Program-made: the position numbers and the translations under genes
Source of the DNA: UBA6115 sp964346355
GTDB taxonomy: Bacteria; Bacillota; Clostridia; Christensenellales; Aristaeellaceae
Direction of reading: 5' to 3'
Assembly: GCA_964346355.1 (NCBI GenBank)
Contig: CAYFUH010000003.1
Coordinates: forward strand, 18,581-82,580
DNA: 64,000 nt
Notes under the pieces: model-generated
Database searches by the model: none
What the model was told of the DNA's origin: nothing
Seen by the model: only the letters and a program-made list of their open reading frames with translations
In this document: one piece after another, positions 43,925 to 52,343 of the stretch
Position numbering within the stretch: the stretch's first letter is position 1
How the letters are laid out: the number at the start of each line of letters is the position of its first letter

Positions 43925-44994
43925 AAAAAGACGGCATGACCTATGCCCCTAAAGGTAAACCCAACCCCGTTGTGAAGCCGGGGGAATTTGTCTTCTCCGC
44001 CATCGCGCTGGATCACGGGCATATTTACGGAATGTGCAACGGCTTGATTGAGGCGGGCGCCACGCTGAAATACGTGTACGACCCGGATTCCGAAAAAGTA
44101 AAGCAGTTTTTAGCTGCCTTCCCCCAGGCACAAGCCGCGGCCAGCAAGGAGCAGGTGCTGCAGGACGCGGACACCCGGCTGATTGCCGCTGCCGCCATCA
44201 CCAACCTGCGCTGCCCGCTTGGCATTGAGGTAATGGAAGCCGGCAAGGATTATTTTACCGACAAGGCGCCCCTCACCACGCTTGAGCAATTGGAGCAAGC
44301 CAGGCAAACCGCCACCCGTACCGGCAGGAAGTACATGGTGTATTACTCCGAGCGCATTCATAACGAGGGCGCTATCTTCGCGGGGGATTTAATCGCCCAA
44401 AACGCGATCGGCCGGGTGCTGCAGGTGATTGGCCTGGGGCCGCACCGCCTGAATGCCAAAAACCGGCCGGATTGGTTTTTTGTCAAGGAGCAGTACGGCG
44501 GCATCCTGTGTGACATCGGCAGCCATCAGATTGAGCAGTTTTTATACTACACCGGCGCCAAAGACGCGCAGGTGACGAGAAGCCTGATTGCCAACTACGC
44601 GCACCCGGAGTGGCCCGAACTGGACGATTTTGGCGAGGCGATGCTGGTTGGTGACAACGGCTGCACCAACTACTTCCGGGTGGACTGGTTTACACCGGAT
44701 GGGCTGCGCACCTGGGGTGACGGGCGCGCGATGATTCTGGGCACAGACGGCTATATCGAAATCAGGAAATATATTGATGTCGCCACGGATTCCGCCCAGG
44801 GCGACCACGTAATTCTGGTGAATGGCGATGGCGAGCAGCGCTTCTGCGTCACCGGGCAGGTGGGCTTCCCCTTCTTTGGCGCCTTCATTTTGGACTGCAT
44901 CAACCGCACCGAACACGCGATGACCCAGGCACACGCCTTCAAGGCGGCGGAGCTGTGCGTGCGCGCGCAGATGCAAGCGCAGAAGATCAGGTAG
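43921..44994 (+). CDS. Divergent Gfo/Idh/MocA-like oxidoreductase
   Basis: A 357-residue protein with the overall Gfo/Idh plan but unusual motifs. Where a GxGxxG loop is expected it has ALDHGHIYGM, and the EKP motif reads TDKAPLT. The GGILCDIGSHQIEQFLYY segment, with the paired histidine, is normal, and a DWFTPDGLRTWGDGR stretch lies in the C-terminal domain. It may bind the cofactor differently or act on a substrate other than free sugar. Last gene of this pair; the next operon has its own promoter. Confidence 0.8.
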   Translation: MKKDGMTYAPKGKPNPVVKPGEFVFSAIALDHGHIYGMCNGLIEAGATLKYVYDPDSEKVKQFLAAFPQAQAAASKEQVLQDADTRLIAAAAITNLRCPLGIEVMEAGKDYFTDKAPLTTLEQLEQARQTATRTGRKYMVYYSERIHNEGAIFAGDLIAQNAIGRVLQVIGLGPHRLNAKNRPDWFFVKEQYGGILCDIGSHQIEQFLYYTGAKDAQVTRSLIANYAHPEWPELDDFGEAMLVGDNGCTNYFRVDWFTPDGLRTWGDGRAMILGTDGYIEIRKYIDVATDSAQGDHVILVNGDGEQRFCVTGQVGFPFFGAFILDCINRTEHAMTQAHAFKAAELCVRAQMQAQKIR

Positions 44995-45021
44995 AAGAAA
45001 GCGGATTTAACCGTATTATAT

Positions 45022-45049
45022 TTGACAATAAACCGGGTACTGCTATAAT
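45022..45049 (+). promoter_or_regulatory. Consensus sigma-A-type promoter of the Mrp-like operon
   Basis: TTGACA (45022-45027), 16-bp spacer, TATAAT (45044-45049), with a TGn extension. It is the best promoter in the window and drives a ten-gene operon. Confidence 0.92.
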
Positions 45050-45102
45050 TTGGTTGTGAACATATCGCTCACAAGCAAGGAGTAGTAAAAGAAGGTGAAC
45101 CC

Positions 45103-45594
45103 GTGATCGCGTTGGCCATATTTATTCTGTGGATTGTGTTCAATTCCAATATTACCTTGGAATTGATCATTTTTGGCGCATTGATTGCCATTGCGCTGTC
45201 CTTTTTTGTGCAGCGCTTCATCACGCCAAAGTTTACCTGGCGCATGCAGCTGATTCTGCTTCAACAATTGCCTGGCTATGCGCGATATATCTGGCTGTTA
45301 ATCAAAGAGATTACCCTGGCCAATTTCGCGGTGATGCGCTTGATTTTAAGCGACAGGGACATTGTGGTGCCGAAGTTGACCACCTTTCGCAGCCAGTTGA
45401 AAACCCAGGCCGCGCGGGTGATTTTGGCCGACTGCATCACGCTCACCCCCGGCACCATCACCGTGCATCTGGATGAGGATGAGTACCTGGTGCACTGCCT
45501 GGATGAAAGCATGGAGGACGGACTGATTAACAGCGAGTTTGAAAAGCGGCTTTTAAACAAAGAAGCCGTCTGGCTTGAGGATGAAACAGCATGA
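45103..45594 (+). CDS. mrpE: Cation antiporter subunit MrpE/MnhE
   Basis: Small membrane subunit of multi-subunit Na+/H+ antiporters. The 163 residues have two or three N-terminal membrane segments (about 2-35) and the family's cytoplasmic part with LADCITLTPGTITVHL and DEYLVHCLDE. The start is GTG at 45103 after GAAGGTG. First gene of the operon; it overlaps mrpF by 4 bp. Confidence 0.92.
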   Translation: MIALAIFILWIVFNSNITLELIIFGALIAIALSFFVQRFITPKFTWRMQLILLQQLPGYARYIWLLIKEITLANFAVMRLILSDRDIVVPKLTTFRSQLKTQAARVILADCITLTPGTITVHLDEDEYLVHCLDESMEDGLINSEFEKRLLNKEAVWLEDETA

Positions 45595-45911
45595 ACATCA
45601 CCGAAGCCTACCGCATCTTGTATATCCTGGTTCTGTGTGTGCAGACCGTGATGGTGATTGCCTGCTTTATCCGCGCGGTCAAAGGCCCCACCATCGCCGA
45701 CCGCATTGTGGCCATCAACATGATCGGCACGCAGATCATCATCATGGTAGGCGTGACTGCCCTGCTTCTTGGCGAGGGCTATTTGACGGATGTTTCCCTG
45801 CTGTACGCGCTGATCAGCTTCCTTGCGGTGGTGGTGCTGTGTAAGGTGTACATGGGCGTGTTTTTGGAGCGCCAGGCCAAGATGCGCAAGGAGGGGCAGA
45901 AAAATGCTTGA
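45591..45911 (+). CDS. mrpF: Cation antiporter subunit MrpF/MnhF
   Basis: A 106-residue membrane subunit with three helices (about 8-28, 38-60, 64-88) and the conserved RAVKGPTIADRIVAIN stretch. The C-terminus is basic. It sits between E and G with overlaps at both ends, as in Mrp operons. Confidence 0.93.
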   Translation: MNITEAYRILYILVLCVQTVMVIACFIRAVKGPTIADRIVAINMIGTQIIIMVGVTALLLGEGYLTDVSLLYALISFLAVVVLCKVYMGVFLERQAKMRKEGQKNA

Positions 45912-46245
45912 TTGGCTGCGGTTTATTCTGACCACCGGCTTTTTGATCAGCGGCCTGATCATCCTGCTGACCTCCGTAATTGGCCTGTACAAGTTTGACT
46001 ACGTCCTCAACCGCATGCACGCAGCCGCCATGGGCGATACCCTGGGCATCCTGTTTTGCTTGATTGGCCTGACCATCAGCGCGCCGGATATCTGGGTGGC
46101 GCTCAAACTGTTGCTTATCATCGCGTTTTTATGGTTCGCAAGCCCGGTCTCCAGCCACCTGATTGCCCGGCTGGAAGTGACCATCAACCCCCACTGGCAG
46201 CAGCTGCCGCCCAAAGAAACCACAAGAGAGGAGGAAGCGCCATGA
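45904..46245 (+). CDS. mrpG: Cation antiporter subunit MrpG/MnhG
   Basis: A 113-residue membrane subunit with three helices; the pattern FDYVLNRMHAAAMGDTLGIL is the family signature (D/R-x-H-A-x-x-x-x-D-T). ATG 45904 overlaps mrpF by 8 bp, and the stop overlaps the next start by 4 bp. Confidence 0.93.
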   Translation: MLDWLRFILTTGFLISGLIILLTSVIGLYKFDYVLNRMHAAAMGDTLGILFCLIGLTISAPDIWVALKLLLIIAFLWFASPVSSHLIARLEVTINPHWQQLPPKETTREEEAP

Positions 46246-46505
46246 CGTTCATCCATGTTGCCCTGCTGGGCATGCTGATCGTGTGCGCGCTGGCGGTGAG
46301 CCTCACGCGCAACCTGTTAACCTCCCTCATTGTGTACATGGCCTACAGCCTGATCATGGCCGTCATCTGGATGTTTCTGGAAAGCCCGGACCTGGCCATC
46401 ACTGAAGCCGCGGTCGGCGCCGGCATCACCAGCGTATTGTTTTTTGTAACCCTCAAGAAGATTCACGCCATTAAAGGAGACAGCGATGAGCAAGCGCAGA
46501 AGTAA
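46242..46505 (+). CDS. MbhD-like (DUF4040) subunit
   Basis: An 87-residue membrane protein with three helices, homologous to the MbhD segment that in classical Mrp is part of the C-terminus of MrpA. The signature MFLESPDLAITEAAVGAGIT is clear. A strong ribosome site (GAGGAGG) precedes the ATG. Its existence as a separate gene is the Mbh/Mbs arrangement, not the standard bacterial MrpA one. Confidence 0.87.
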   Translation: MTFIHVALLGMLIVCALAVSLTRNLLTSLIVYMAYSLIMAVIWMFLESPDLAITEAAVGAGITSVLFFVTLKKIHAIKGDSDEQAQK

Positions 46506-47505
46506 TTGGGAATCGCGCCCGCAAGCCCGTTTCCGTAAATGGTATAAAGAAGGCTTCCTGGCGCTGGACAATGAAATCATCGACCACTTAACCCGCACCA
46601 CCAAGGTGCCGGAAAATATTGAAGACCGCTTGATCGCCCAGCAGGAGGAGATGACCAGCCGCCAGCATGAGCGGACGCTTGCGCTTGAGCGGCTGGATCA
46701 GTACAACATGCTGGCCTGGGCGAGGACCAGGGGCCGCAAGGCCATTTCGCGCCTGTATGTCATCCTGGCTTTGGCCCTGGGCGCGATGATGATTTTCTTC
46801 CTCTTAGAAACAGTCGCCCTTATGCCCCGCTTTGGGGACCCTCAGACGCCCGGCGCCAATGTTGTCAGCGAGCGCTATATTACCAAAGGGCTTGAGGAAA
46901 CCGGCGCCACCAACATCGTCGCCGGCATGATTTTAGACTACCGCGCCTTTGATACCCTGGGTGAGAGCACTGTGCTGTTTATTGCCGCCAGCGCTGTCTT
47001 GATCCTTTTGCGCATTGACCGCAACAAGGATGGCTCCCCGGTGCAGGAGTTGATCGCCGCGGAATCCGACGACCGGCACTATGAGCCGCGCAATGACCGC
47101 ATCCTGCAGGGCAGCGCGATGATTTTAACCCCCATCATCTTCCTGTATGGCATCTATATCATTCTAAACGGACACCTCTCCCCCGGCGGCGGCTTCTCCG
47201 GCGGGGCGATTATCTCAGCCGGATTGATCCTCTACCTGGATGCCTTTGGCTTTGACAAAGCCGGCCGCTTTTTTACCTACAAGACCTTTACCTGGGTGAG
47301 CTTTTTCTCCCTCAGTTTTTACGCGCTGGCCAAGGCCTATTCCTTTTACTGCGGCGCGAACAACCTGCCAAGCGGCATCCCGCTGGGCACCCCTGGGGCA
47401 ATTTTGTCCGGCGGGCTGATTATGCCGCTGAACATCGCCGTGGGCATGGTGGTTGCCTGCACGATGTACATCTTCTACGCGCTCTTCCGCAAGGGAGGTC
47501 TGTGA
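46486..47505 (+). CDS. MbhE-MrpB fusion subunit with cytoplasmic head
   Basis: A 339-residue protein combining two subunits. Residues about 1-85 are a charged, soluble head with no counterpart in Mrp. About 88-180 is MbhE-like (ILDYRAFDTLGESTVLF), corresponding to the end of MrpA. About 205-339 is MrpB (GHLSPGGGFSGGAIIS). Fusion of these two parts in one chain is unusual; the reading frame is open throughout. ATG 46486 has AAAGGAG upstream. It lies between the MbhD-like and MrpC genes. Confidence 0.85.
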   Translation: MSKRRSNWESRPQARFRKWYKEGFLALDNEIIDHLTRTTKVPENIEDRLIAQQEEMTSRQHERTLALERLDQYNMLAWARTRGRKAISRLYVILALALGAMMIFFLLETVALMPRFGDPQTPGANVVSERYITKGLEETGATNIVAGMILDYRAFDTLGESTVLFIAASAVLILLRIDRNKDGSPVQELIAAESDDRHYEPRNDRILQGSAMILTPIIFLYGIYIILNGHLSPGGGFSGGAIISAGLILYLDAFGFDKAGRFFTYKTFTWVSFFSLSFYALAKAYSFYCGANNLPSGIPLGTPGAILSGGLIMPLNIAVGMVVACTMYIFYALFRKGGL

Positions 47506-47506
47506 T

Positions 47507-47881
47507 ATGTGGCAATTGCTGTATGAAAACCTGGAACAGACCGTTGCCGTCATCCTGTTTGGCATTGGGTTTTCCATCCTGCTGCTGCAGCGCAACCTGA
47601 TCCGCAAGATCATTGGGCTGAACATCATGGACACTGCGGTCTACCTGTTTTTGGCGTCCATGGGCTATATCAGCGGCAGGAAGGCGCCCATTGTGGTGGA
47701 TGGTGTCACCCAGACCACAGCCTACATCAACCCCATCCCGGCAGGCCTTGTGCTGACGGGCATTGTGGTGTCCGTCAGCTTCACCGGCATCATGCTGGCC
47801 TTGACCATCCGCTTATACCGCCGCTATCACACGCTGGATATTGACGAAATCGCGATGCTTGCCCGCGGGGAGGACGCCTGA
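47507..47881 (+). CDS. mrpC: Cation antiporter subunit MrpC/MnhC (NuoK-like)
   Basis: A 124-residue NuoK-like subunit with three helices; LIRKIIGLNIMDTAVYLFL and the ITPIPAGLVLTGIVVS-like segment are typical. ATG 47507 follows AAGGGAGG and lies right after the previous stop. It shares one base with the next gene. Confidence 0.93.
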   Translation: MWQLLYENLEQTVAVILFGIGFSILLLQRNLIRKIIGLNIMDTAVYLFLASMGYISGRKAPIVVDGVTQTTAYINPIPAGLVLTGIVVSVSFTGIMLALTIRLYRRYHTLDIDEIAMLARGEDA

Positions 47882-49377
47882 TGACACTTGTGCACAACTT
47901 CCCCTTCTTTTGCATCCTGCTGTGCATGGCTGCAGGCATATTCACCTCTGTCCTTAAGCCCAAAGCCGCAAAAGTTCTGACTTTTATTGTGGCGGGCACT
48001 GTGCTGGTGCTCAGCGCGCTCACCCTCAGGCTTACCCTGCAGCTGGAGGAGGCCTATCCCTTTATCATGGGCCATTTCCCGGCGCCCTGGGGCAATGAAA
48101 TCCGCATCGGCCGCTTGGAAGCGCTGATGGCGACAGGCTTCTCCGCCGTGCTCCTCATCTCGCTGCTGGCCGGGATGTGGCATACGCACAGCTTTGTGAG
48201 CGAGCAGAAAACCAACCTCTACTGCATCATGATTGACCTGGCGCTGGCCGCCGTCTTGGTGCTGATTTATACCAACGACCTGTTCACCGTCTACGTTTTT
48301 ATTGAGATTATGACCATCGCCAGCTGTGCCCTGGTGGTGGTGCGGCAAAACGGGCATACCCTGGTCGCGACCACGCGCTATATGATCATGCACCTGTTTG
48401 GCTCGGGCCTTTTGCTGCTGGGCATCGCGATGCTGTATGGCATCACGGGGCACCTGTTGATGGTGCCGCTGCATGAGGCGGTGGCGAACATCGTCCAGAC
48501 CGGGGAGCACATGGGCCCCTTGACCGTGGTCATCGCGCTGATTACCGCCGGCCTGGCCATTAAAAGCGCGATGTTCCCCTTCCACGGCTGGGCGCCGGAC
48601 ACCTATGCCTTCGCGCCGCCACTATCCAGCGCGATTTTAAGCGGCATCATCAGCAAGGCTTATATCTTTGTGCTGATCAAGTTTTTCTGCCGCGTGATTG
48701 GGCTGGATGTCATCATTTCCCAGCAGATTACCCCCTTCCTGTTTGTCTGCGGGGTGAGCGGGATGATCATCGGCTCCATCATGGCCATCAGCCAGCGGGA
48801 CATCCGGCGGATGATTGCCTACTCCTCCGTTGCACAGATTGGCTATATCTACCTGGGGCTTGGCATTGGTACCAAGGCCGGGGTGGAGGCTGCCCTGTTT
48901 CAGATGCTGGTGCACGCAGCGGTCAAGTCCGTGCTGTTCTTGTCCACCTTTGAATTGATCAACGTATCCGGCGACCGCAAGCATTTCCGCTACCTGCATG
49001 GTGCGGGATACCGCAACGTGCCGGCGGGCATTGTGTTTACCATCGCCGCAATGAGCATGGTGGGCATCCCCTTCACCGGCGGCTTTATCGTCAAACTCAA
49101 CCTGGCCATCTCCGGCATCGCCATTGGCGGCTGGGTGCGCGCGCTGGTGCTGATTGCCCTGGCGCTGAGCACGCTGCTCAACAGCGTGTATTTCCTGCAC
49201 ACCGTGGTGTCCATCTACCGCAGGCCTGCGCAGGAATTGGACTACCCAAAGCCGGAAAAGACGCAGCCTATTGTGGCGGTTGCCCTGTTTACCTCAGTGC
49301 TCCTGATTATCTACCTTGGTATTGGCTCTGAACCGATCCTCCGGGTGATCGAAACGGGCTTAAAGACTTTTTCCTAA
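47881..49377 (+). CDS. mrpD: NuoL/M/N-type antiporter subunit 1 (MrpD position)
   Basis: A 498-residue proton-conducting membrane transporter of about 14 helices. Key residues of the fold are visible: the glutamate in VYVFIEIMTI (TM5) and the lysine in SGIISKAYIF (TM7 region), with PFHGWAPD before it. It follows mrpC, the place of MrpD in Mrp operons. The following three genes are of the same type. Confidence 0.92.
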   Translation: MTLVHNFPFFCILLCMAAGIFTSVLKPKAAKVLTFIVAGTVLVLSALTLRLTLQLEEAYPFIMGHFPAPWGNEIRIGRLEALMATGFSAVLLISLLAGMWHTHSFVSEQKTNLYCIMIDLALAAVLVLIYTNDLFTVYVFIEIMTIASCALVVVRQNGHTLVATTRYMIMHLFGSGLLLLGIAMLYGITGHLLMVPLHEAVANIVQTGEHMGPLTVVIALITAGLAIKSAMFPFHGWAPDTYAFAPPLSSAILSGIISKAYIFVLIKFFCRVIGLDVIISQQITPFLFVCGVSGMIIGSIMAISQRDIRRMIAYSSVAQIGYIYLGLGIGTKAGVEAALFQMLVHAAVKSVLFLSTFELINVSGDRKHFRYLHGAGYRNVPAGIVFTIAAMSMVGIPFTGGFIVKLNLAISGIAIGGWVRALVLIALALSTLLNSVYFLHTVVSIYRRPAQELDYPKPEKTQPIVAVALFTSVLLIIYLGIGSEPILRVIETGLKTFS

Positions 49378-49389
49378 GGAGGGTTTTAC

Positions 49390-50889
49390 ATGGAAGGCTT
49401 GCTGTTGCTCGTCGCGATCCTGTTGCCTGCGGTTGGGTCCTTAATGGTGGTGTTCATGCCCTGGCTGAACGAAACACGGGAGGACCGCTGCGGTTTTGTC
49501 GGCGCCATCATGGTGATGGAGTGCATTGTCGTCCTTTTGATCGCCCTGGACGCGGAGCGTACGCTGGTGCTGTTTGAGATGACCAAGCAGCTGCCCATCG
49601 CGCTGCGGTCTGACGGCACCAGCCGGATTTTCTCGGCCGTCATGGCGCTGATGTGGACGATCTCCGGGTTTTATTCTTTCAGCTACATGAAGCATGAGCA
49701 AAACGAGAAAACCTATTACGCCTTTTATCTGATGACCCTGGCTTCCTTAATGGCGCTGACCCTGTCTGGCACCATGGTGACCATGTACCTCTTCTTTGAG
49801 ATGATGACCTTCATCTCCATGCCCATGGTGCTGCACAACAGGACCAAGGAAGCGGTGGCCGCGGGCATCAAATACCTGATTTACTCTGTCGCCGGCGCCA
49901 CCATGGGCCTGCTTGGCATCTTTATGCTGACACCCAACATCGCCTCCCCCTATTTTGTGGAGGGCGGCTCGCTTTTGACCCAGACCCTGACCATCCCCCA
50001 CACCGCCTTTCAGATTATTCTGCTGGTTACCTTGATTGGCTTTGCCACCAAGGCCGGTATGTTCCCCATGCATGGCTGGCTGCCCACCGCGCACCCGGTC
50101 GCGCCCTCCCCCGCCAGCGCAGTGCTGTCGGGCGTCATCACCAAGGCGGGCGTGCTGTGCATCTTCCGGATGATCTTCTATGTGATCGGGCCGGCATATT
50201 TGAAAGATACCTGGGTGCAGTGGACCTTGCTTGGCTGCGCCACCATTACCGTGTTTATGGGGTCGATGCTGGCGCTGCGCGAAAAATCGCTCAAAAAACG
50301 CCTGGCTTATTCCAGCGTATCCCAGGTGAGCTATGTCCTGTGCGGCGTGTTCCTGCTGGACGCGATGGCCCTGGACGGCGCGCTTTTGCAGATGGTCTTC
50401 CACGCGCTCACCAAGGACGCGCTCTTCCTGTGCGCCGGCGCCGTCATCCTGCAAACAGGCATCACCCGCGTGGATGAGATGCACAACCTGGGCAAGTCCA
50501 TGCCCTGGACGATGTGGATGTTCACCATCTGCGCGATTTCCCTGGTGGGCATCCCGCCCCTGGGCGGCTTTATCGCCAAGTGGTATATCGCCGAGGGCGC
50601 CCTGATATCCGGCACCAATGTGTTTAGCTGGCTGGTGCCCATTGTGCTGCTGATCTCCGCCATGCTGACAGCGGCCTACCTGCTGCCCCCCAGCGTCTCC
50701 GCCTTCTTTGGCGGCATGGCCCACGGGGAGGTGGATTCCGCGCTGAAGGTGAAGGCAGATCCCTCCAAAATGATGCTGGTGCCCATTTTCATCCTCACTT
50801 TGGCGATCTTCATCCTGGGCGTTTTCCCTGGCTTTATGATCAACCTCTTTGATCAGTTGGGCAATACCTTGTTAAAGGGCGTGCTATGA
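49390..50889 (+). CDS. NuoL/M/N-type antiporter subunit 2
   Basis: A 499-residue membrane transporter with the same fold. The TM5 glutamate is in YLFFEMMTFI and the TM7 lysine in SGVITKAGVL, with MHGWLPTAHPVAPSPASA between. The conserved charges argue for an active ion channel rather than a decayed copy. AAGGAGG precedes the ATG. It overlaps the next gene by 4 bp. Confidence 0.92.
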   Translation: MEGLLLLVAILLPAVGSLMVVFMPWLNETREDRCGFVGAIMVMECIVVLLIALDAERTLVLFEMTKQLPIALRSDGTSRIFSAVMALMWTISGFYSFSYMKHEQNEKTYYAFYLMTLASLMALTLSGTMVTMYLFFEMMTFISMPMVLHNRTKEAVAAGIKYLIYSVAGATMGLLGIFMLTPNIASPYFVEGGSLLTQTLTIPHTAFQIILLVTLIGFATKAGMFPMHGWLPTAHPVAPSPASAVLSGVITKAGVLCIFRMIFYVIGPAYLKDTWVQWTLLGCATITVFMGSMLALREKSLKKRLAYSSVSQVSYVLCGVFLLDAMALDGALLQMVFHALTKDALFLCAGAVILQTGITRVDEMHNLGKSMPWTMWMFTICAISLVGIPPLGGFIAKWYIAEGALISGTNVFSWLVPIVLLISAMLTAAYLLPPSVSAFFGGMAHGEVDSALKVKADPSKMMLVPIFILTLAIFILGVFPGFMINLFDQLGNTLLKGVL

Positions 50890-52328
50890 TTTTACTGTTG
50901 GCTGTTGCCCTGCCCATTGTGACAGGGAGCCTGCTTCCGATCTTTCGCTTGAAGGACAGTTCGCGCACCCTGTATTTGATGATCAGCGCGATGCTGACCA
51001 CAGCGCTGGTGGGGGTGGCTGTGTGCGCCCCGGAAACGTCCATGACCTTGTTCAGTTTGAACAAGTTTTTGGAGCTTTCACTGAAGCTGGACAACCTGGG
51101 CAAGATATTCGCGACCATCATCGCGCTGCTGTGGCCGGTCTCGCTGTATTATGCGACGGACTACATGAAGGGGCATGAGAAGCAGACCTCCTTCTTCGCG
51201 TTTTTCCTGATGAGCTACGGGGTCACCCTGGGCATTGCGATGAGCGCGAATTTGCTGACCCTGTACGTGTTTTATGAGATCATGTCCCTGTCCACCCTGC
51301 CGCTTGTGATGCACGGGGGCAAGCCCAGCTCCATCGCGGCAGGCCTCAAATACCTGTATTACTCCCTGGGCGGCTCCGCATTCGCCTTTATCGGCCTGGT
51401 GTATTTGGTGTATTACGGCGGCACGACCGAGTTTGTACCCGGCGGCCTGTTTAAGGGCATCAGCCTGACCCACACCACGCAGCTGCGCTTGGGCTATGTG
51501 CTGTGCTTTTTGGGCTTTAGCGTAAAGGCCGCGGTCTTCCCGGTGCATGGCTGGCTGCCCTCTGCCGCTGTCGCACCCACCCCGGTCACTGCCTTGCTGC
51601 ACGCGGTGGCGGTGGTGAAATCCGGCGTGTTTGCCATCATCCGGGTCACCTTCTTCAGCTTTGGCGTGGTGATGCTGAAGGATTCCTACGCGCAGCATAT
51701 CCCGCTCGCCCTGACCGCCTTTACCATCGTGTACGGTTGCTCCATGGCGCTAAAGGAAAAGCACTTAAAGCGCAGGCTGGCCTATTCCACGATTTCAAAC
51801 CTGTCCTACATCCTCTTTGGCGCGCTGTTGCTCACCCCCCAAGGGCTGACAGCGGGGCTTTTGCACCTGGTGTTTCACGCGCTGATGAAGATTACGCTGT
51901 TCCTGATTACGGGTGTGTTCAACCAGCGTGCGGACATCTACTATGTGGACCAGATGCGCGGCATTGGCAAGCACCTGCCGCTCTTAGCCGCCCTGTTTAC
52001 CCTGGGCAGCCTGGCGATGACCGGTATGCCGCCTTTGATTGGCTTTATCAGCAAGTGGCACTTAGCGGAAGCCGCGGTGCTGGTGGGCGGTACCCTGCCC
52101 ATCATGGGCATTGTCGCGCTGTTAATCAGCGCGCTGTTAACCGGTATTTACCTGATGGTGCCCGCGGTGACCATGTACACGCGCCCTGCTCATTTGGGGC
52201 AGATGCAGCCGATTGAGACGGGCTTTAAAGTCACCCTGACCGCCTTGAGTGCTGCTGTCCTGGCCTTTAGTTTTTACAGCGGGCCTTTGATTGATTTCCT
52301 GACGCGGACCGCCGCGGAAGTGGTGTAG
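50886..52328 (+). CDS. NuoL/M/N-type antiporter subunit 3
   Basis: A 480-residue membrane transporter. The TM5 glutamate is in YVFYEIMSLS and the lysine in AVAVVKSGVF; VHGWLPSAAVAPTPVTA is the conserved loop. It differs clearly from its neighbours in sequence, so the copies are old or specialised rather than recent duplicates. Confidence 0.92.
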   Translation: MILLLAVALPIVTGSLLPIFRLKDSSRTLYLMISAMLTTALVGVAVCAPETSMTLFSLNKFLELSLKLDNLGKIFATIIALLWPVSLYYATDYMKGHEKQTSFFAFFLMSYGVTLGIAMSANLLTLYVFYEIMSLSTLPLVMHGGKPSSIAAGLKYLYYSLGGSAFAFIGLVYLVYYGGTTEFVPGGLFKGISLTHTTQLRLGYVLCFLGFSVKAAVFPVHGWLPSAAVAPTPVTALLHAVAVVKSGVFAIIRVTFFSFGVVMLKDSYAQHIPLALTAFTIVYGCSMALKEKHLKRRLAYSTISNLSYILFGALLLTPQGLTAGLLHLVFHALMKITLFLITGVFNQRADIYYVDQMRGIGKHLPLLAALFTLGSLAMTGMPPLIGFISKWHLAEAAVLVGGTLPIMGIVALLISALLTGIYLMVPAVTMYTRPAHLGQMQPIETGFKVTLTALSAAVLAFSFYSGPLIDFLTRTAAEVV

Positions 52329-52343
52329 GGAGGTGCACAAGAC

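Noticed and set aside
49747..50724. A 325-codon minus-strand open frame inside the second antiporter-type gene
   Set aside because: Composition rich in His, Gln and Gly, no motif, and fully antisense to a well-supported membrane transporter.
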